NCBI GenBank assembly: GCA_026184435.1
Contig: CP046447.1
Source: JAADFF01 sp013153035
GTDB taxonomy: Bacteria; Coprothermobacterota; Coprothermobacteria; Coprothermobacterales; JAADFF01
DNA: 64,000 nt
Direction: 5' to 3' (one strand)
Position numbers and translations under genes: made by a program. Positions within the stretch are counted from its first letter, which is position 1. Each line of letters begins with the position of its first letter. The notes under the pieces were generated by a model. That model was not told where the DNA came from. It saw only the letters and a program-made list of their open reading frames with translations, and made no database searches. Positions 17,930 to 27,226 of this stretch are shown here, one piece after another.

Positions 17930-19109
17930 GGTGTGGAGTGTTGTCAAAAAAGAACTAAAAGATCTATTTAGAGAAAAACGCACAATATTTATGACCATAA
18001 TATTACCGGCTATACTGATGCCTGCTCTCTTAATAGGCATGTTCTACTTTCAAACATCTACATCTAAAAAGGAAGAAGTGCAGGCCAAAACCGTAGCCAT
18101 ACAAGTGGGAGATACACTGGCTAAGCATTATGCGGAGATTTTGAAAAAGGAGAAAATTATAGAAAATTACATTGAAGTCGATGACATAGGTAAAGCTATA
18201 AAAGATGGAAAAGCTCTCACAGGCTTTAAAATCGAACCAAAGGGTGATAGTATCATTATTGAAACATACTACAACGTAGAAAAAGCCAGTGGTAGCCAAA
18301 AAATACAGGCTATTGCCAATATTATCAAAGAAATGTATGTGGCCGAATATCTACAAAAACACGGGCTTCCACCTGTAAATACGTTAACCCAAATCAAAAC
18401 TACACCTATTGGAGACCCCCTTGCAATGGTAAAGGCTATGACAGGATACCTTCTGGGTCTCTTTCTCGTCATGTTTACGACAATAGGCAATACTTACCTT
18501 GGGGCCGATATTGGTGCTGGTGAAAAGGAAAGGGGCACATTACTACCACTACTATCATCACCCGCAGATAGAAAATCCATTGCCACAGGTAAGTGGGTCG
18601 CCCTAACAATTACCAATCTTATATCGGCAACAGCTCTTCTGGCAGGTGAAGGATTCGCTATATGGTATGTTATAAAGCAGAGTGCCAGTATTGCACAGAG
18701 AAATTTTGATATTGGCATGATAGGAAAATTTATCAGCCCGAGTACAATGGTTATGCTATTCTTAGCGGCAGTGCTACTTGCCCTATTTGGTGCTGCACTG
18801 CAACTCATTATTTCTATGTGGAGTAAAACTCTGAGGGAGGCCCAGCTATACCTTAGCCAGCTTGGACTTCTTGTATTCTTGCCTGCTATGGCCATTATTC
18901 CCACAATGATATCTGGTGGTAAACTGGCAATGTGGGCATTCTACATTCCTATTGTCAATACCATGGCACTGGTATATGGAGCTGTTATGGGACAGCTGAC
19001 AACACTCAATGTTATCGTTGCCTTTGGCGCCAATATTCTTGTAGCAGCAGTAGTAATCGGTATTGTAGTGAAAATCCTTGACATGGAACAAGTCATCTTG
19101 AGGACCTAA
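17919..19109 (+). CDS. ABC-2 type permease, NatB-like
   Basis: 396 residues. An N-terminal helix (TIFMTIILPAILMPALLIG, residues about 26-45) is followed by an extracytoplasmic domain of some 130 residues. A block of five or so helices begins near residue 175 and contains the conserved GAGEKERGTL coupling-helix sequence. This is the NatB/YhaP architecture (ABC2_membrane_3). GGTGGTGAG precedes the ATG. It forms an exporter with the preceding NatA-like ATPase, as the last gene of the GntR-controlled operon. Confidence 0.87.
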   Translation: MWRKVWSVVKKELKDLFREKRTIFMTIILPAILMPALLIGMFYFQTSTSKKEEVQAKTVAIQVGDTLAKHYAEILKKEKIIENYIEVDDIGKAIKDGKALTGFKIEPKGDSIIIETYYNVEKASGSQKIQAIANIIKEMYVAEYLQKHGLPPVNTLTQIKTTPIGDPLAMVKAMTGYLLGLFLVMFTTIGNTYLGADIGAGEKERGTLLPLLSSPADRKSIATGKWVALTITNLISATALLAGEGFAIWYVIKQSASIAQRNFDIGMIGKFISPSTMVMLFLAAVLLALFGAALQLIISMWSKTLREAQLYLSQLGLLVFLPAMAIIPTMISGGKLAMWAFYIPIVNTMALVYGAVMGQLTTLNVIVAFGANILVAAVVIGIVVKILDMEQVILRT

Positions 19110-19120
19110 ATATTTTTCTA

Positions 19121-19160
19121 AGAATGGGTAGGGTTAAATACGCACAACTCTACCCATTCT
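19121..19160. terminator. Bidirectional hairpin between convergent operons
   Basis: AGAATGGGTAG and CTACCCATTCT pair across a loop that contains the stop codon of the HD-GYP gene. T-richness is moderate on both sides. Confidence 0.55.
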
Positions 19161-20606
19161 CTTCTTAATCTCGTCATAGTGCTCTATGAATATATCTACA
19201 ACCATGGGATCAAATTTCTTTCCCTTATTTTCGCGGATAAATGCAAGAACCTCATCCTCAGGCCATGCCTTCCTGTATACCCTATCGTTAATAAGGGCAT
19301 CGTATACATCTGCAACAGCAGTAATACGGGCAGGTAGTGGAATCTCTTCTCCCTTCAGACCATCTGGATACCCTGTGCCATCAAAGTTTTCATGGTGATA
19401 CCTGGCTATAAGTGCGGCAATCTCAAAAACATCTTTATCGAACCGCGTCAGTATTTCATATCCGATAAGGGTATGTCTTTTCATAATTTCAAATTCTTCA
19501 TCAGTCAGGCTACCAGGTTTGTTAAGAATATTATCCGGTATACCAATCTTACCTACATCATGAAGCATGGAAGCCAATTTATATTTATATACTGTTTCAC
19601 TATCAATTCCAAGAAATTCTGATATGCTAGAAACAATCTCTGCAACCCTAGCAACATGCTCTCCTGTCTCACCTGATCTCTTACCAAGCAAATCTGTTAG
19701 TAGATAAATAATGTCAAATAGAGTAGTATTAAGTTGCTTGGTAAGTTCCATATTATGGGCAGCAACAATAGCATTATGTAAAAATATACCTAGAATGTTC
19801 TTCAACAAATCATCGTGCTTGTACATCTTCACAATAAAACCTACGTCTCTCATTTCTTCATCCTTAATATGCAAAAGGATAACATCTGAGGATGGCCAAA
19901 AGAAACTTTGACTTCCAGGTATATCCATAACATCTTTTAATTCTAAAACCTCTCTATCCATCACTCCTGTCTGCTCTACCACCTGTCCTTCTATTACAAA
20001 CAAAGCAGATGCAGGTGATTGAAATGTATCCAAGAGTTCCAGCACTTTATGGTATACTCGTCTCAAAAAGGATTGAATGCTAAGTTCTGAAGACGCATCG
20101 GAAAGAAATGCGGCAATGTTTCTAAGTAGATTAGCTTCTCTTTCCACTCGCATAATATCTCTATAGGAGCGAAGACCTGAAACAACGATAGTATACAGAA
20201 CATCAGATGATATTTCACCTTTTTCCCGATAATCATTGATATCGTATTTCTGCACAACTTCCCGCCTGGGGGCATATCCTGGCTGACCTGTTCGTATAAC
20301 AAGCCTGATAAAGCGATTACCTAAAGTTTCCCTAATGTATTTCACAAGCCTCAGTCCTGCCTGGTCGTCTTCCATGACAACATCTATAATAGCCAATGCA
20401 ATATCCGTTTCTTGTTCTAATATTTTTCTTGCCTCTTCACCAGAATAAGCACTAATAAGTTTTACAGGTCTACCTTCAAATGTAAATTTTCTAAGGGCAA
20501 GTCGAGTAATGTGATGGACATCCTCCTCGTCATCAACGAGCAGAACCTTCCATGGCTGTACTAAGGCCTCTTTACGTCTTTGGGCCGTCGTTTTAAATAT
20601 GTCCAT
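19134..20606 (-). CDS. Response regulator with HD-GYP domain (probable cyclic-di-GMP phosphodiesterase)
   Basis: 490 residues. A receiver domain has the acidic pair in LLVDDEED (24-27) and phospho-acceptor D75 in IIDVVMED. A DUF3369-like middle region follows (about 165-310). An HD-GYP domain begins near 320 with HDVGKIGIPD (349-358), RYHHENFDGTGYPDGL and IPLPARI. All metal-binding and GYP residues appear present, so c-di-GMP hydrolysis controlled by phosphorylation is expected. The gene starts one base after the histidine kinase gene ends. Confidence 0.9.
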   Translation of the reverse strand: MDIFKTTAQRRKEALVQPWKVLLVDDEEDVHHITRLALRKFTFEGRPVKLISAYSGEEARKILEQETDIALAIIDVVMEDDQAGLRLVKYIRETLGNRFIRLVIRTGQPGYAPRREVVQKYDINDYREKGEISSDVLYTIVVSGLRSYRDIMRVEREANLLRNIAAFLSDASSELSIQSFLRRVYHKVLELLDTFQSPASALFVIEGQVVEQTGVMDREVLELKDVMDIPGSQSFFWPSSDVILLHIKDEEMRDVGFIVKMYKHDDLLKNILGIFLHNAIVAAHNMELTKQLNTTLFDIIYLLTDLLGKRSGETGEHVARVAEIVSSISEFLGIDSETVYKYKLASMLHDVGKIGIPDNILNKPGSLTDEEFEIMKRHTLIGYEILTRFDKDVFEIAALIARYHHENFDGTGYPDGLKGEEIPLPARITAVADVYDALINDRVYRKAWPEDEVLAFIRENKGKKFDPMVVDIFIEHYDEIKKRMGRVVRI

Positions 20607-21950
20607 CTATTCCACTTCCTCTACAGGAAATGATATCACAATCCTAAAACCATGCTTATAATTTTCATCTATCTTAACAGTACCATTAAGTGTCGATGTT
20701 ACAAGATTGTAGATAATAGATAGACCAAGACCGGTAGTATATCCTCCGGACTTTGTAGTAAAAAATGGCTCAAATACTTTATCTACAATTGAAGGGGAAA
20801 GGCCTTTACCATTATCACGATAATCTATGGTAAGTTGGCCATTTGCTATCGAAACATGAATATCTATCTCACCACCACTTCTACCATTAAAACCATGAAC
20901 AAGTGAATTTTCTAGAAGATTAGTCAATATCCTAACAATAGCACCGGGGTAAGAAGATATCTTTTTATTATCACCACTGATATTAACCTTCACTCCGGCC
21001 TTTTCAAATCGCTTACCAAACGACTTAACTATATCCCGAATAAGCTCCATTACCTCAAATTCCATTTTTTCTTCTGATACTTCATAAGAAGTTATTTTCT
21101 TGAAGCTACGAATAAGCTCGTATGCTCGTTGGATATTACGCTCTAGTAAATCTATAAGTTCATTACCTATTTCAAGAAACTCTCTGAATTCCGATTCTTC
21201 TAACAATTTGTCTTTATAAAGCTGACTAATACGCTGAATCTCTCTAGAAAGTTCTGATACAGAAGTATATGCAACGCCAAGCGGAGTATTAACATCATGG
21301 GCTATCTGAGCCATGAGCTTAACAAGAGACTGAAATTTCTCCTGCCTAACAAGCTCAGTCCGTGTTGTCTCTAGTTCTTTTATCGTGTGCTTTAATGTGG
21401 AAAGCGTTTCAGAAAGTTCTTTATTAACTGCCTCTAACTTCTGTCTCATACGCAGATTTTCTAAGTATCTGGATAGTAAAAGATATACAAGAAAATATAT
21501 CATAAAGATAGAAATGGCTACAGTACGGCGAAAATCCACTGTATAGAATGTTATAGAGCCAATATTCATTTCATCATAGGTGACAACAATTGATGTATCA
21601 TCAATCTCCACAAGTCCTGCCCATAACAGCGCTTTCTGGAACCCGTTGAGACGAGAACGGCAATCAGTACTCTTAAAAAGAAGATTTCCGTAATCATCCA
21701 TGACAGATAAACCACACATATCACCAGAGGAAAATAACACATGCGCAATTTCTCTAATTCTATTGCTGTTAAGCTCCCACACATATTGTTTCAACATAGC
21801 GGTGTATATCGATACTTTTTCCGTATATTGCCTATGCCAAGTCATGTCATAATAATACACAGTAACCAAAGCCATAATCATAAAAAGTAGAGCTCCAATA
21901 GACTTTTTAACAGACAAAAAACGGGAACTACGCTTATCTTGTTCCTTCAT
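20607..21950 (-). CDS. Membrane sensor histidine kinase
   Basis: 447 residues. Two membrane helices (about 17-35 and 143-160) flank a roughly 105-residue extracytoplasmic domain containing two cysteines (CGLSVMDDYG and STDCRSR). A coiled coil follows (165-205), then the H box with H218 in AQIAHDVNTPLG. The ATPase domain has NLLENSLVHG, DNGKGLSP and GGYTTGLGLSI. Its 3' end abuts the HD-GYP regulator, the obvious partner. It overlaps the upstream binding-protein gene by 17 bases. Confidence 0.9.
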   Translation of the reverse strand: MKEQDKRSSRFLSVKKSIGALLFMIMALVTVYYYDMTWHRQYTEKVSIYTAMLKQYVWELNSNRIREIAHVLFSSGDMCGLSVMDDYGNLLFKSTDCRSRLNGFQKALLWAGLVEIDDTSIVVTYDEMNIGSITFYTVDFRRTVAISIFMIYFLVYLLLSRYLENLRMRQKLEAVNKELSETLSTLKHTIKELETTRTELVRQEKFQSLVKLMAQIAHDVNTPLGVAYTSVSELSREIQRISQLYKDKLLEESEFREFLEIGNELIDLLERNIQRAYELIRSFKKITSYEVSEEKMEFEVMELIRDIVKSFGKRFEKAGVKVNISGDNKKISSYPGAIVRILTNLLENSLVHGFNGRSGGEIDIHVSIANGQLTIDYRDNGKGLSPSIVDKVFEPFFTTKSGGYTTGLGLSIIYNLVTSTLNGTVKIDENYKHGFRIVISFPVEEVE

Positions 21951-23025
21951 CGTAAATCACCTTTTGCAAAAAACTACATACTCCACGTATAGCAGGCGAA
22001 CAACTAAAATATCTGCCTTTTACAAGAATATAACTGTCTGTTATCGGGGTATCACTCCATACAGAGAAAATCACACCATTTTTTAGATACATATCCAAAA
22101 AACTCTGACTGTAGCACGCAATATGGGGATTAAGGTTATAGGATGTCAAAATACGAAACACTTCACCCTTTTCGCCACATAGATATTGAGGGATACCTAC
22201 ATAAAAATCGCGCAGAGAAACTGTCTCAGGTTTAACCCCATAATGAGACAATATGTTATCCAATAGACCTTCACTAACAAGGTGAAATAAAGCGTCATTA
22301 ACATGAAAAACTACATCTTTGGGAACATTTCGGGAATAAACAAGATAATGTCCATATCTATCCACAATACCTGGAGCTAAAACAAGTTCCTTATTATATA
22401 AGGATGTAACAAGATACTTTAGAGACAACGCAGAGTAAAATCCCAAATCCAATCTTCCCCTTGCCACCATACGTAAGAGCGAAGTAACATCGGACACTTC
22501 ATAAATCTTGGCATGTATAACACCACCTATTAGACTTTTTAAAAACCTTTGCGTTCGAGTGCCTGCCACTACTCCTATTTTTTTGCCTTCAAGGGAAGAT
22601 GGACCTGTGTACACAAATGCATCTTCCTTACGTTTGACAAACACAGAAGAAGTAATATACACAGGAATATCAGAATATTCAAATTGTCTACTGCGAGCAG
22701 AAGTATATGCGAGTAAGGCAAAGAAGGAAATTCTACCGTACTTCAAATCCAGTAGAATTCTCTTCAGCGGTCTATAGGGAACAACAGAAACGGATTTTAT
22801 AGAAATACTTCTATGATTAAGGCTTTTATTAAGTGCTAAATTTACATCATTACCAATGCCACCCAACTCCGAATACTTAGGGAAAGAAGAATCCTGATAC
22901 TCAGTGACCAACACATAGTTTGTACCTTTTGGAGCAATATCCCGAGATTCATTAGAAGCATAAGCAGCAGTAATATACAAGCAGATAAAAATGCCTACAA
23001 TTAAAAAACTGACAAGCTTTTTCAT
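21934..23025 (-). CDS. Periplasmic solute-binding (SBP_bac_3-like) protein linked to a two-component system
   Basis: 363 residues from the ATG at 23025. A signal peptide ends near AYAS. The mature part shows the type-3 binding-protein pattern, including SLEGKKIGVVAGTRTQRFL, SDVTSLLRMVARGRLDLGF and VFHVNDALFHLVSEG. No transporter genes are nearby. The overlap with the histidine kinase gene suggests that it detects a ligand for that kinase rather than feeding a permease; this is inference. The C-terminal 80 residues are cysteine-containing (LCGEK, ACYS, FSCSPAIRGVC), which is unusual for the family. Confidence 0.78.
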   Translation of the reverse strand: MKKLVSFLIVGIFICLYITAAYASNESRDIAPKGTNYVLVTEYQDSSFPKYSELGGIGNDVNLALNKSLNHRSISIKSVSVVPYRPLKRILLDLKYGRISFFALLAYTSARSRQFEYSDIPVYITSSVFVKRKEDAFVYTGPSSLEGKKIGVVAGTRTQRFLKSLIGGVIHAKIYEVSDVTSLLRMVARGRLDLGFYSALSLKYLVTSLYNKELVLAPGIVDRYGHYLVYSRNVPKDVVFHVNDALFHLVSEGLLDNILSHYGVKPETVSLRDFYVGIPQYLCGEKGEVFRILTSYNLNPHIACYSQSFLDMYLKNGVIFSVWSDTPITDSYILVKGRYFSCSPAIRGVCSFLQKVIYDEGTR

Positions 23026-23076
23026 AATATCACCAATAGTCATTATATAACCAGTCACGATATACAAAACAAAAAA

Positions 23077-23110
23077 AAGGGGCAGAAATATCTGCCCCTT
23101 ATCTTTTTAG
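23077..23110 (-). terminator. Strong terminator ending the ribosomal protein cluster
   Basis: AAGGGGCAGA/TCTGCCCCTT forms a 10-bp stem with a 4-base loop after the rpsI stop codon (23123). On the minus strand it runs into TTTTTTTTGTTTTG. Confidence 0.93.
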
Positions 23111-23122
23111 TAAATAAAATAA

Positions 23123-23512
23123 TTAACGCTTTCTGTACTGTCTGGCTCTTCTTGCCCTGTGAAGACCGTATTTCTTTCTTTCCTTTTCACGGGGATCTCT
23201 TGTAAGAAGACCTTCCTTTTTGAGCATTGGTCTGAGATCTGGATTCTCGGCAATAAGCCATCTGGCTACAGCCAACCTGATAGCATCAGCCTGACCAGAC
23301 TTACCACCACCGCGTACACGGGCTATTACATCATACTTTTCTTTTACACCGGCAATCTTGAGGGGCTTATCAATAAGCATCTCAAGAAGTGGGCGATGGA
23401 AATATCTTCTGTAGTCATAACCATTAACCCATACCCTACCAGTACCGGGAACCAAGTATACTCTTGCAACTGCTTCTTTACGACGACCAACTGTTATTAA
23501 TCTTCCTTTCAC
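23123..23512 (-). CDS. rpsI: 30S ribosomal protein S9
   Basis: 129 residues with the S9 signature GGGKSGQADAIRLAVARWL and the basic C-terminus ending in YRKR, whose tail reaches the P-site tRNA. It is the last gene of the cluster, 13 bp after rplM. Confidence 0.97.
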   Translation of the reverse strand: MKGRLITVGRRKEAVARVYLVPGTGRVWVNGYDYRRYFHRPLLEMLIDKPLKIAGVKEKYDVIARVRGGGKSGQADAIRLAVARWLIAENPDLRPMLKKEGLLTRDPREKERKKYGLHRARRARQYRKR

Positions 23513-23525
23513 CGCTTATCCCTCC

Positions 23526-23963
23526 TCATACCCACTTGGGCTCATACTTTACTGGCTTCTGAGCCTGATGGGGATGCTCAGGACCTCTGTAAACTTTCAG
23601 TCTACCAAGCATCTTTTTGCCCATTGCTGTCTTGGGAAGCATACCTTTAACTGCTCTCTTAATAATCTTTTCTGGGGTACGCTGTCTCATAAGCCACAGT
23701 GGTGTCTCTCTAAGATGGCCAAGATAACCTGAGTGAGAATAGTACACCTTCTGCTGCTCCTTCTTACCTGTTACCTTAACTTTATCGGCGTTAATAACAA
23801 TAACAAAGTCACCCACATCAACACTTGGTGTGTATATGGGTTTGTGCTTACCTCTTAGAAGCACTGCTATTTCAGAGGCAAGCCTACCAAGAGTTTTACC
23901 CTCGGCGTCAACAACCCACCAGGTACGCTTCACCTCTTCCTTCTTAGGTATTATCGTCTTCAT
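23526..23963 (-). CDS. rplM: 50S ribosomal protein L13
   Basis: 145 residues, with WWVVDAEGKTLGRLAS at the N-terminus and GMLPKTAMGKKMLGRLKVY in the middle, both classic L13 blocks. The ATG at 23963 is used; the GTG three codons earlier has poorer spacing. It overlaps the end of truA by 20 bases. Confidence 0.97.
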   Translation of the reverse strand: MKTIIPKKEEVKRTWWVVDAEGKTLGRLASEIAVLLRGKHKPIYTPSVDVGDFVIVINADKVKVTGKKEQQKVYYSHSGYLGHLRETPLWLMRQRTPEKIIKRAVKGMLPKTAMGKKMLGRLKVYRGPEHPHQAQKPVKYEPKWV

Positions 23964-24723
23964 CGCTCTCACACTCCTCCTGCCACTTTATATCTATTTT
24001 ATTATAGCGGATTTCTTTCAAAAAGAGCCCGCCCGCCGGGGCCGATTTACCCCGTAAAGATATATCTCCTTCAAGCACCTTACCGCTGGCACCCTGTGGC
24101 AACCGTCCAGTAGCCACTTCTACTAAAGTACCAACGATAAGTCGCACCATACCATATAAAAAACCCGAAGACCTAAATGAGAGTATAACATATTTACCCG
24201 CTTCGGTCAAGGACACATGTAGGGTACGAATAGTATTTTGTCTTGGGGCACCTGTCTTAGAAAAGTACACAAAGTCATGAGTACCTTGCACATACTCTAT
24301 CTCCCTGCGAAGAACATCCACATTAAGATGTCTTACCCACCAACCATATCCTCTATCAAACACCGATAAAGGACAACGACTAAGCCTATATATGTATTCT
24401 TTTTCATGAGGGGTCCTTTGGGGATGAAAACTATCAGGCACATATGCCACCTTCCACACCATAACATCTTCGGGCAATAGCCCCCTCATAATTTGCAACC
24501 ACTTCCGAGGTTCTATATTTCTATTGGAGTAAAAGGATACCACTTGATAATAGGCATGAACTCCAGTATCAGTCCGTGAGGCATATTCTATACGAATATC
24601 TTTGTTCTCTACACGTGAAATAGCCTGCTCTAACACCCCTTGTACAGTTCTCATGTTTGGCTGATACTGAAAACCATGAAAACCCCTTCCGTCATATTGC
24701 ACAACAAATGCCACTTTATGCAT
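23944..24723 (-). CDS. truA: tRNA pseudouridine(38-40) synthase
   Basis: About 259 residues. The N-terminal FVVQYDGRGFHGFQYQP and the catalytic block SRTDTGVHAYYQVVSF (Asp in RTDTGVHA) identify TruA, which modifies U38-40 in tRNA anticodon arms. FLYGMVRLIVGTLVEVATG near the C-terminus is also conserved. It overlaps ecfT (8 bp) and rplM (20 bp); ecfA-ecfA-ecfT-truA-rplM-rpsI is a common gene order. Confidence 0.94.
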   Translation of the reverse strand: MHKVAFVVQYDGRGFHGFQYQPNMRTVQGVLEQAISRVENKDIRIEYASRTDTGVHAYYQVVSFYSNRNIEPRKWLQIMRGLLPEDVMVWKVAYVPDSFHPQRTPHEKEYIYRLSRCPLSVFDRGYGWWVRHLNVDVLRREIEYVQGTHDFVYFSKTGAPRQNTIRTLHVSLTEAGKYVILSFRSSGFLYGMVRLIVGTLVEVATGRLPQGASGKVLEGDISLRGKSAPAGGLFLKEIRYNKIDIKWQEECESDEDDNT

Positions 24724-25408
24724 ACACACTCACCACCAACAACGCTATAGCTATAAGCAAAAGAAGTATATCTATTATCCCAAACCGAATCTCTTTTACA
24801 GGAGGAATACCTTTCTTGACATCTACACCTCTTAGATACAACGATATAGCCATAGCTTCTGCCTTGACAACAGCCGATATAAATACAGGAACTAATATAG
24901 AATAACCAACAGACAAAACATGACGAATATTTTTTATATCAAATCCACGAGCCCTCTGAGCAGTAATAATACGTTCTACCTCTTCTGACATAAGTGGAAT
25001 AAATCTGAGCGACATTGCCAATACAAATGCCAGCTCAGAGGTGGGAAAGCCTATATATTTCAACGGTTTGAGCAAGGCAGAAATACCATATGTAATATCA
25101 AAGGGGGAAGATATCAGAGAAATTAGAGATAGTAAAACAATTAACAATAGAAGACGATAGCCCGTTAGAAAAGCGCTCAAAACATTACCTGTTGTTATAG
25201 CAGATACCACAATAAGCAAAAACACAATCCATAAGGCTCCAACAGTATATCTATACAGTTTTTTCCATGTAACATTAAATATAACTAAGACGGATAAGAC
25301 AAACATGCTAACCAAAACAGTAAACCATATGTTTTTCCATAAGATAACAGCCAATATAACAAATAATATTATTTCCGTAGCTGGATGAATAAGTCTACGT
25401 ACAGCCAT
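24716..25408 (-). CDS. ecfT: ECF transporter transmembrane subunit EcfT
   Basis: 230 residues from the ATG at 25408, with GGGGGA upstream; longer in-frame starts would overlap the ATPase gene deeply and have no ribosome-binding site. Five or six membrane helices are seen. The coupling motif AQRARGFD (about 155) is the first of the two A-R-G signatures; SLYLRGVDVKKG is the second. EcfT joins the two EcfA ATPases to interchangeable vitamin-binding S subunits. No S-component gene is nearby. Confidence 0.9.
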   Translation of the reverse strand: MAVRRLIHPATEIILFVILAVILWKNIWFTVLVSMFVLSVLVIFNVTWKKLYRYTVGALWIVFLLIVVSAITTGNVLSAFLTGYRLLLLIVLLSLISLISSPFDITYGISALLKPLKYIGFPTSELAFVLAMSLRFIPLMSEEVERIITAQRARGFDIKNIRHVLSVGYSILVPVFISAVVKAEAMAISLYLRGVDVKKGIPPVKEIRFGIIDILLLLIAIALLVVSVYA

Positions 25409-26180
25409 GATATTTCCCCCAATACTCATACAACACATAATCTGGTGGCAATATGCCATATGAAACAAGCACCATATAATCAACTCGATTCTTGTCAATA
25501 TAATGAACTTTTCCATCATAGAGAATAATTACTTCATCGGCTATGGAAATATCCTCAAGATTATGGGTAGTAAATAGAACAGTATTATCAGACTTAGCAT
25601 AATCAGCAACAAACGATAAAATACTCTCTGCAGATATACCATCAAGACCTGCTGTAGGTTCATCAAGAAGCAGTAACTGTGGCCTATGAACGATTGTGGC
25701 AGCTAGTGATACCTTTCTTTTTTCTCCTCCTGAAAGCATGTGAGGATTGCGCTTCAAAAATGATTCATCGAGTCCCACAGCTAGTAAAGCACCTTTCACT
25801 AAACTATCGAACATATGTTTCTTTTCAGGATATAACATTTTTAGAGCAAACACTACCTCGTCATATACAGTAGTAGCAAATATACTTCTATCAGGATATT
25901 GAAAGGCAATAGAAACACACCGACGAAATTGCCTTTCTGATATTTGCCAAACATCTTTACCCTCAAGGATTATTTGCCCTGATAGAGGCTTGGCCAAACG
26001 AGCAAGAAGTTTCAACAGTGTACTTTTACCAGACGCCATAGCGCCTAAAAGTGCATAAACTTTTCCCCTTTCCAAAGACAAGGAAATATCAGATAAAACG
26101 ATCATGTTTTTTTCGTAGCCAAAAGACAAACCATTTACTTCGACCAAAGTATTCCCAGCGGTTTCCACGGTATATTCCAC
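25395..26180 (-). CDS. ecfA2: ECF transporter ATPase (second EcfA)
   Basis: Up to 261 residues. Walker A is GAMASGKST, signature LSGGEKRK, Walker B LLLLDEPTAGLD, and the switch histidine is present in TTHNLED. The Q-loop region FQYPDRSIFATTVYDEVVF is typical of EcfA. The C-terminus overlaps ecfT by 14 bases. The 46-bp overlap with the preceding ATPase gene is long and the annotated start lacks a clear ribosome-binding site; an in-frame GTG at codon 5 is possible. Which subunit is EcfA1 or EcfA2 is uncertain. Confidence 0.88.
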   Translation of the reverse strand: MEYTVETAGNTLVEVNGLSFGYEKNMIVLSDISLSLERGKVYALLGAMASGKSTLLKLLARLAKPLSGQIILEGKDVWQISERQFRRCVSIAFQYPDRSIFATTVYDEVVFALKMLYPEKKHMFDSLVKGALLAVGLDESFLKRNPHMLSGGEKRKVSLAATIVHRPQLLLLDEPTAGLDGISAESILSFVADYAKSDNTVLFTTHNLEDISIADEVIILYDGKVHYIDKNRVDYMVLVSYGILPPDYVLYEYWGKYHGCT

Positions 26181-26878
26181 TTCCTCGTCAGTTTATAGCT
26201 AAGAGGCAGAGTTAATCCAAATTGTTGATAATCTTCTTCCCACAAACTCTCAGGAAAACCATCAAATGCGATGGCTCCATCTTTAATACCTATAACTCTA
26301 TCGGCATATTTAAGATCCTCAGAACGCTGTGTAATAAGAAAAATCAACAATTTCTTTGATAAATTTCGGAGATAACCCAATATCATATAACGTTCTTTCG
26401 TATCTAACATAGATGTTACCTCATCAAAAACGATAACTCCGGGAAAAAGAACCATCATCGTAACAATAGCCAACACCTGCTTATAACCACCCGAAAGTGT
26501 ATGCACTTCTCTATTGCGGAAAGAATACAACCCAAATTGTTTTAGAATAGTTTCAGCTTTAGAGTATGCATCTGCATGTGAGAAACCTTTTAATAAATAG
26601 GAAAGAACAACTTCCTCCCAAACAGTAGAACCAATAAATCCCCATTCTGGATTTTGCCAAACATAACCTGCACGGGGTACACTATTTGTATCTTCATCAT
26701 ATATACGACCATCATAATTTAATACACCAACCAAAGCCTTGGCAAATGTAGATTTACCAGCACCATTAGTTCCGACAATAGCAACAAAGCCCGGTTTATT
26801 AAAAGAAAGGGTGATGCTTCGCAGCACCACCCTATCCCCATATTTAACTGTTAATTTTTCTACTATTACTCTACCCAT
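26135..26878 (-). CDS. ecfA1: ECF transporter ATPase with Gln in place of switch His (first EcfA)
   Basis: 247 residues with Walker A GTNGAGKST, Q-loop VWQNPEWGFIGSTVWEEV, signature LSGGYKQVL and Walker B VIVFDEVTSMLD. The switch position, normally His as in the partner protein (TTHNLED), reads LITQRSED, so the histidine is replaced by glutamine. The D-loop is SMLD rather than SGLD. These changes suggest one weakened ATP site in the EcfA heterodimer. It overlaps rplQ by 13 bases and starts within the long ribosomal operon. Confidence 0.87.
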   Translation of the reverse strand: MGRVIVEKLTVKYGDRVVLRSITLSFNKPGFVAIVGTNGAGKSTFAKALVGVLNYDGRIYDEDTNSVPRAGYVWQNPEWGFIGSTVWEEVVLSYLLKGFSHADAYSKAETILKQFGLYSFRNREVHTLSGGYKQVLAIVTMMVLFPGVIVFDEVTSMLDTKERYMILGYLRNLSKKLLIFLITQRSEDLKYADRVIGIKDGAIAFDGFPESLWEEDYQQFGLTLPLSYKLTRKWNIPWKPLGILWSK

Positions 26879-27225
26879 TCGATAATGGCCATCTGGGCAC
26901 CATCACCACGGCGGATACGGGTACGAACAACCCTTGTATATCCACCATTTCTGCTTTCATATTTGGGAGCAATTTCCCTTACAAGTTTCCAAACAGCCTG
27001 TTTATCATAAAGATGCCTCTTGGCCTCTCTGACCTTGTTGTACATAAGTGGCTCTTTCTTCACACGGGTAACTACCCTTTCAACATAAGATTGTAGTGCC
27101 TTTGCTTTAGGATGTGTGGTCTCAATACGACCATATAGAACAAGGGAGTTAAACAAGCCCCTCAGCAGAGCCTCCCTTTGGTTTTTCTTTCTACTAAGCT
27201 GAACTTTCTTTACTCTGTGCCTCAC
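26866..27225 (-). CDS. rplQ: 50S ribosomal protein L17
   Basis: 119 residues. The N-terminus RHRVKKVQLSRKKNQREALLRGL and the terminal TRIRRGDGAQMAIIEWVE are the L17 signatures. It begins one base after the rpoA stop, the usual alpha operon position. Confidence 0.97.
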   Translation of the reverse strand: MRHRVKKVQLSRKKNQREALLRGLFNSLVLYGRIETTHPKAKALQSYVERVVTRVKKEPLMYNKVREAKRHLYDKQAVWKLVREIAPKYESRNGGYTRVVRTRIRRGDGAQMAIIEWVE

Positions 27226-27226
27226 C

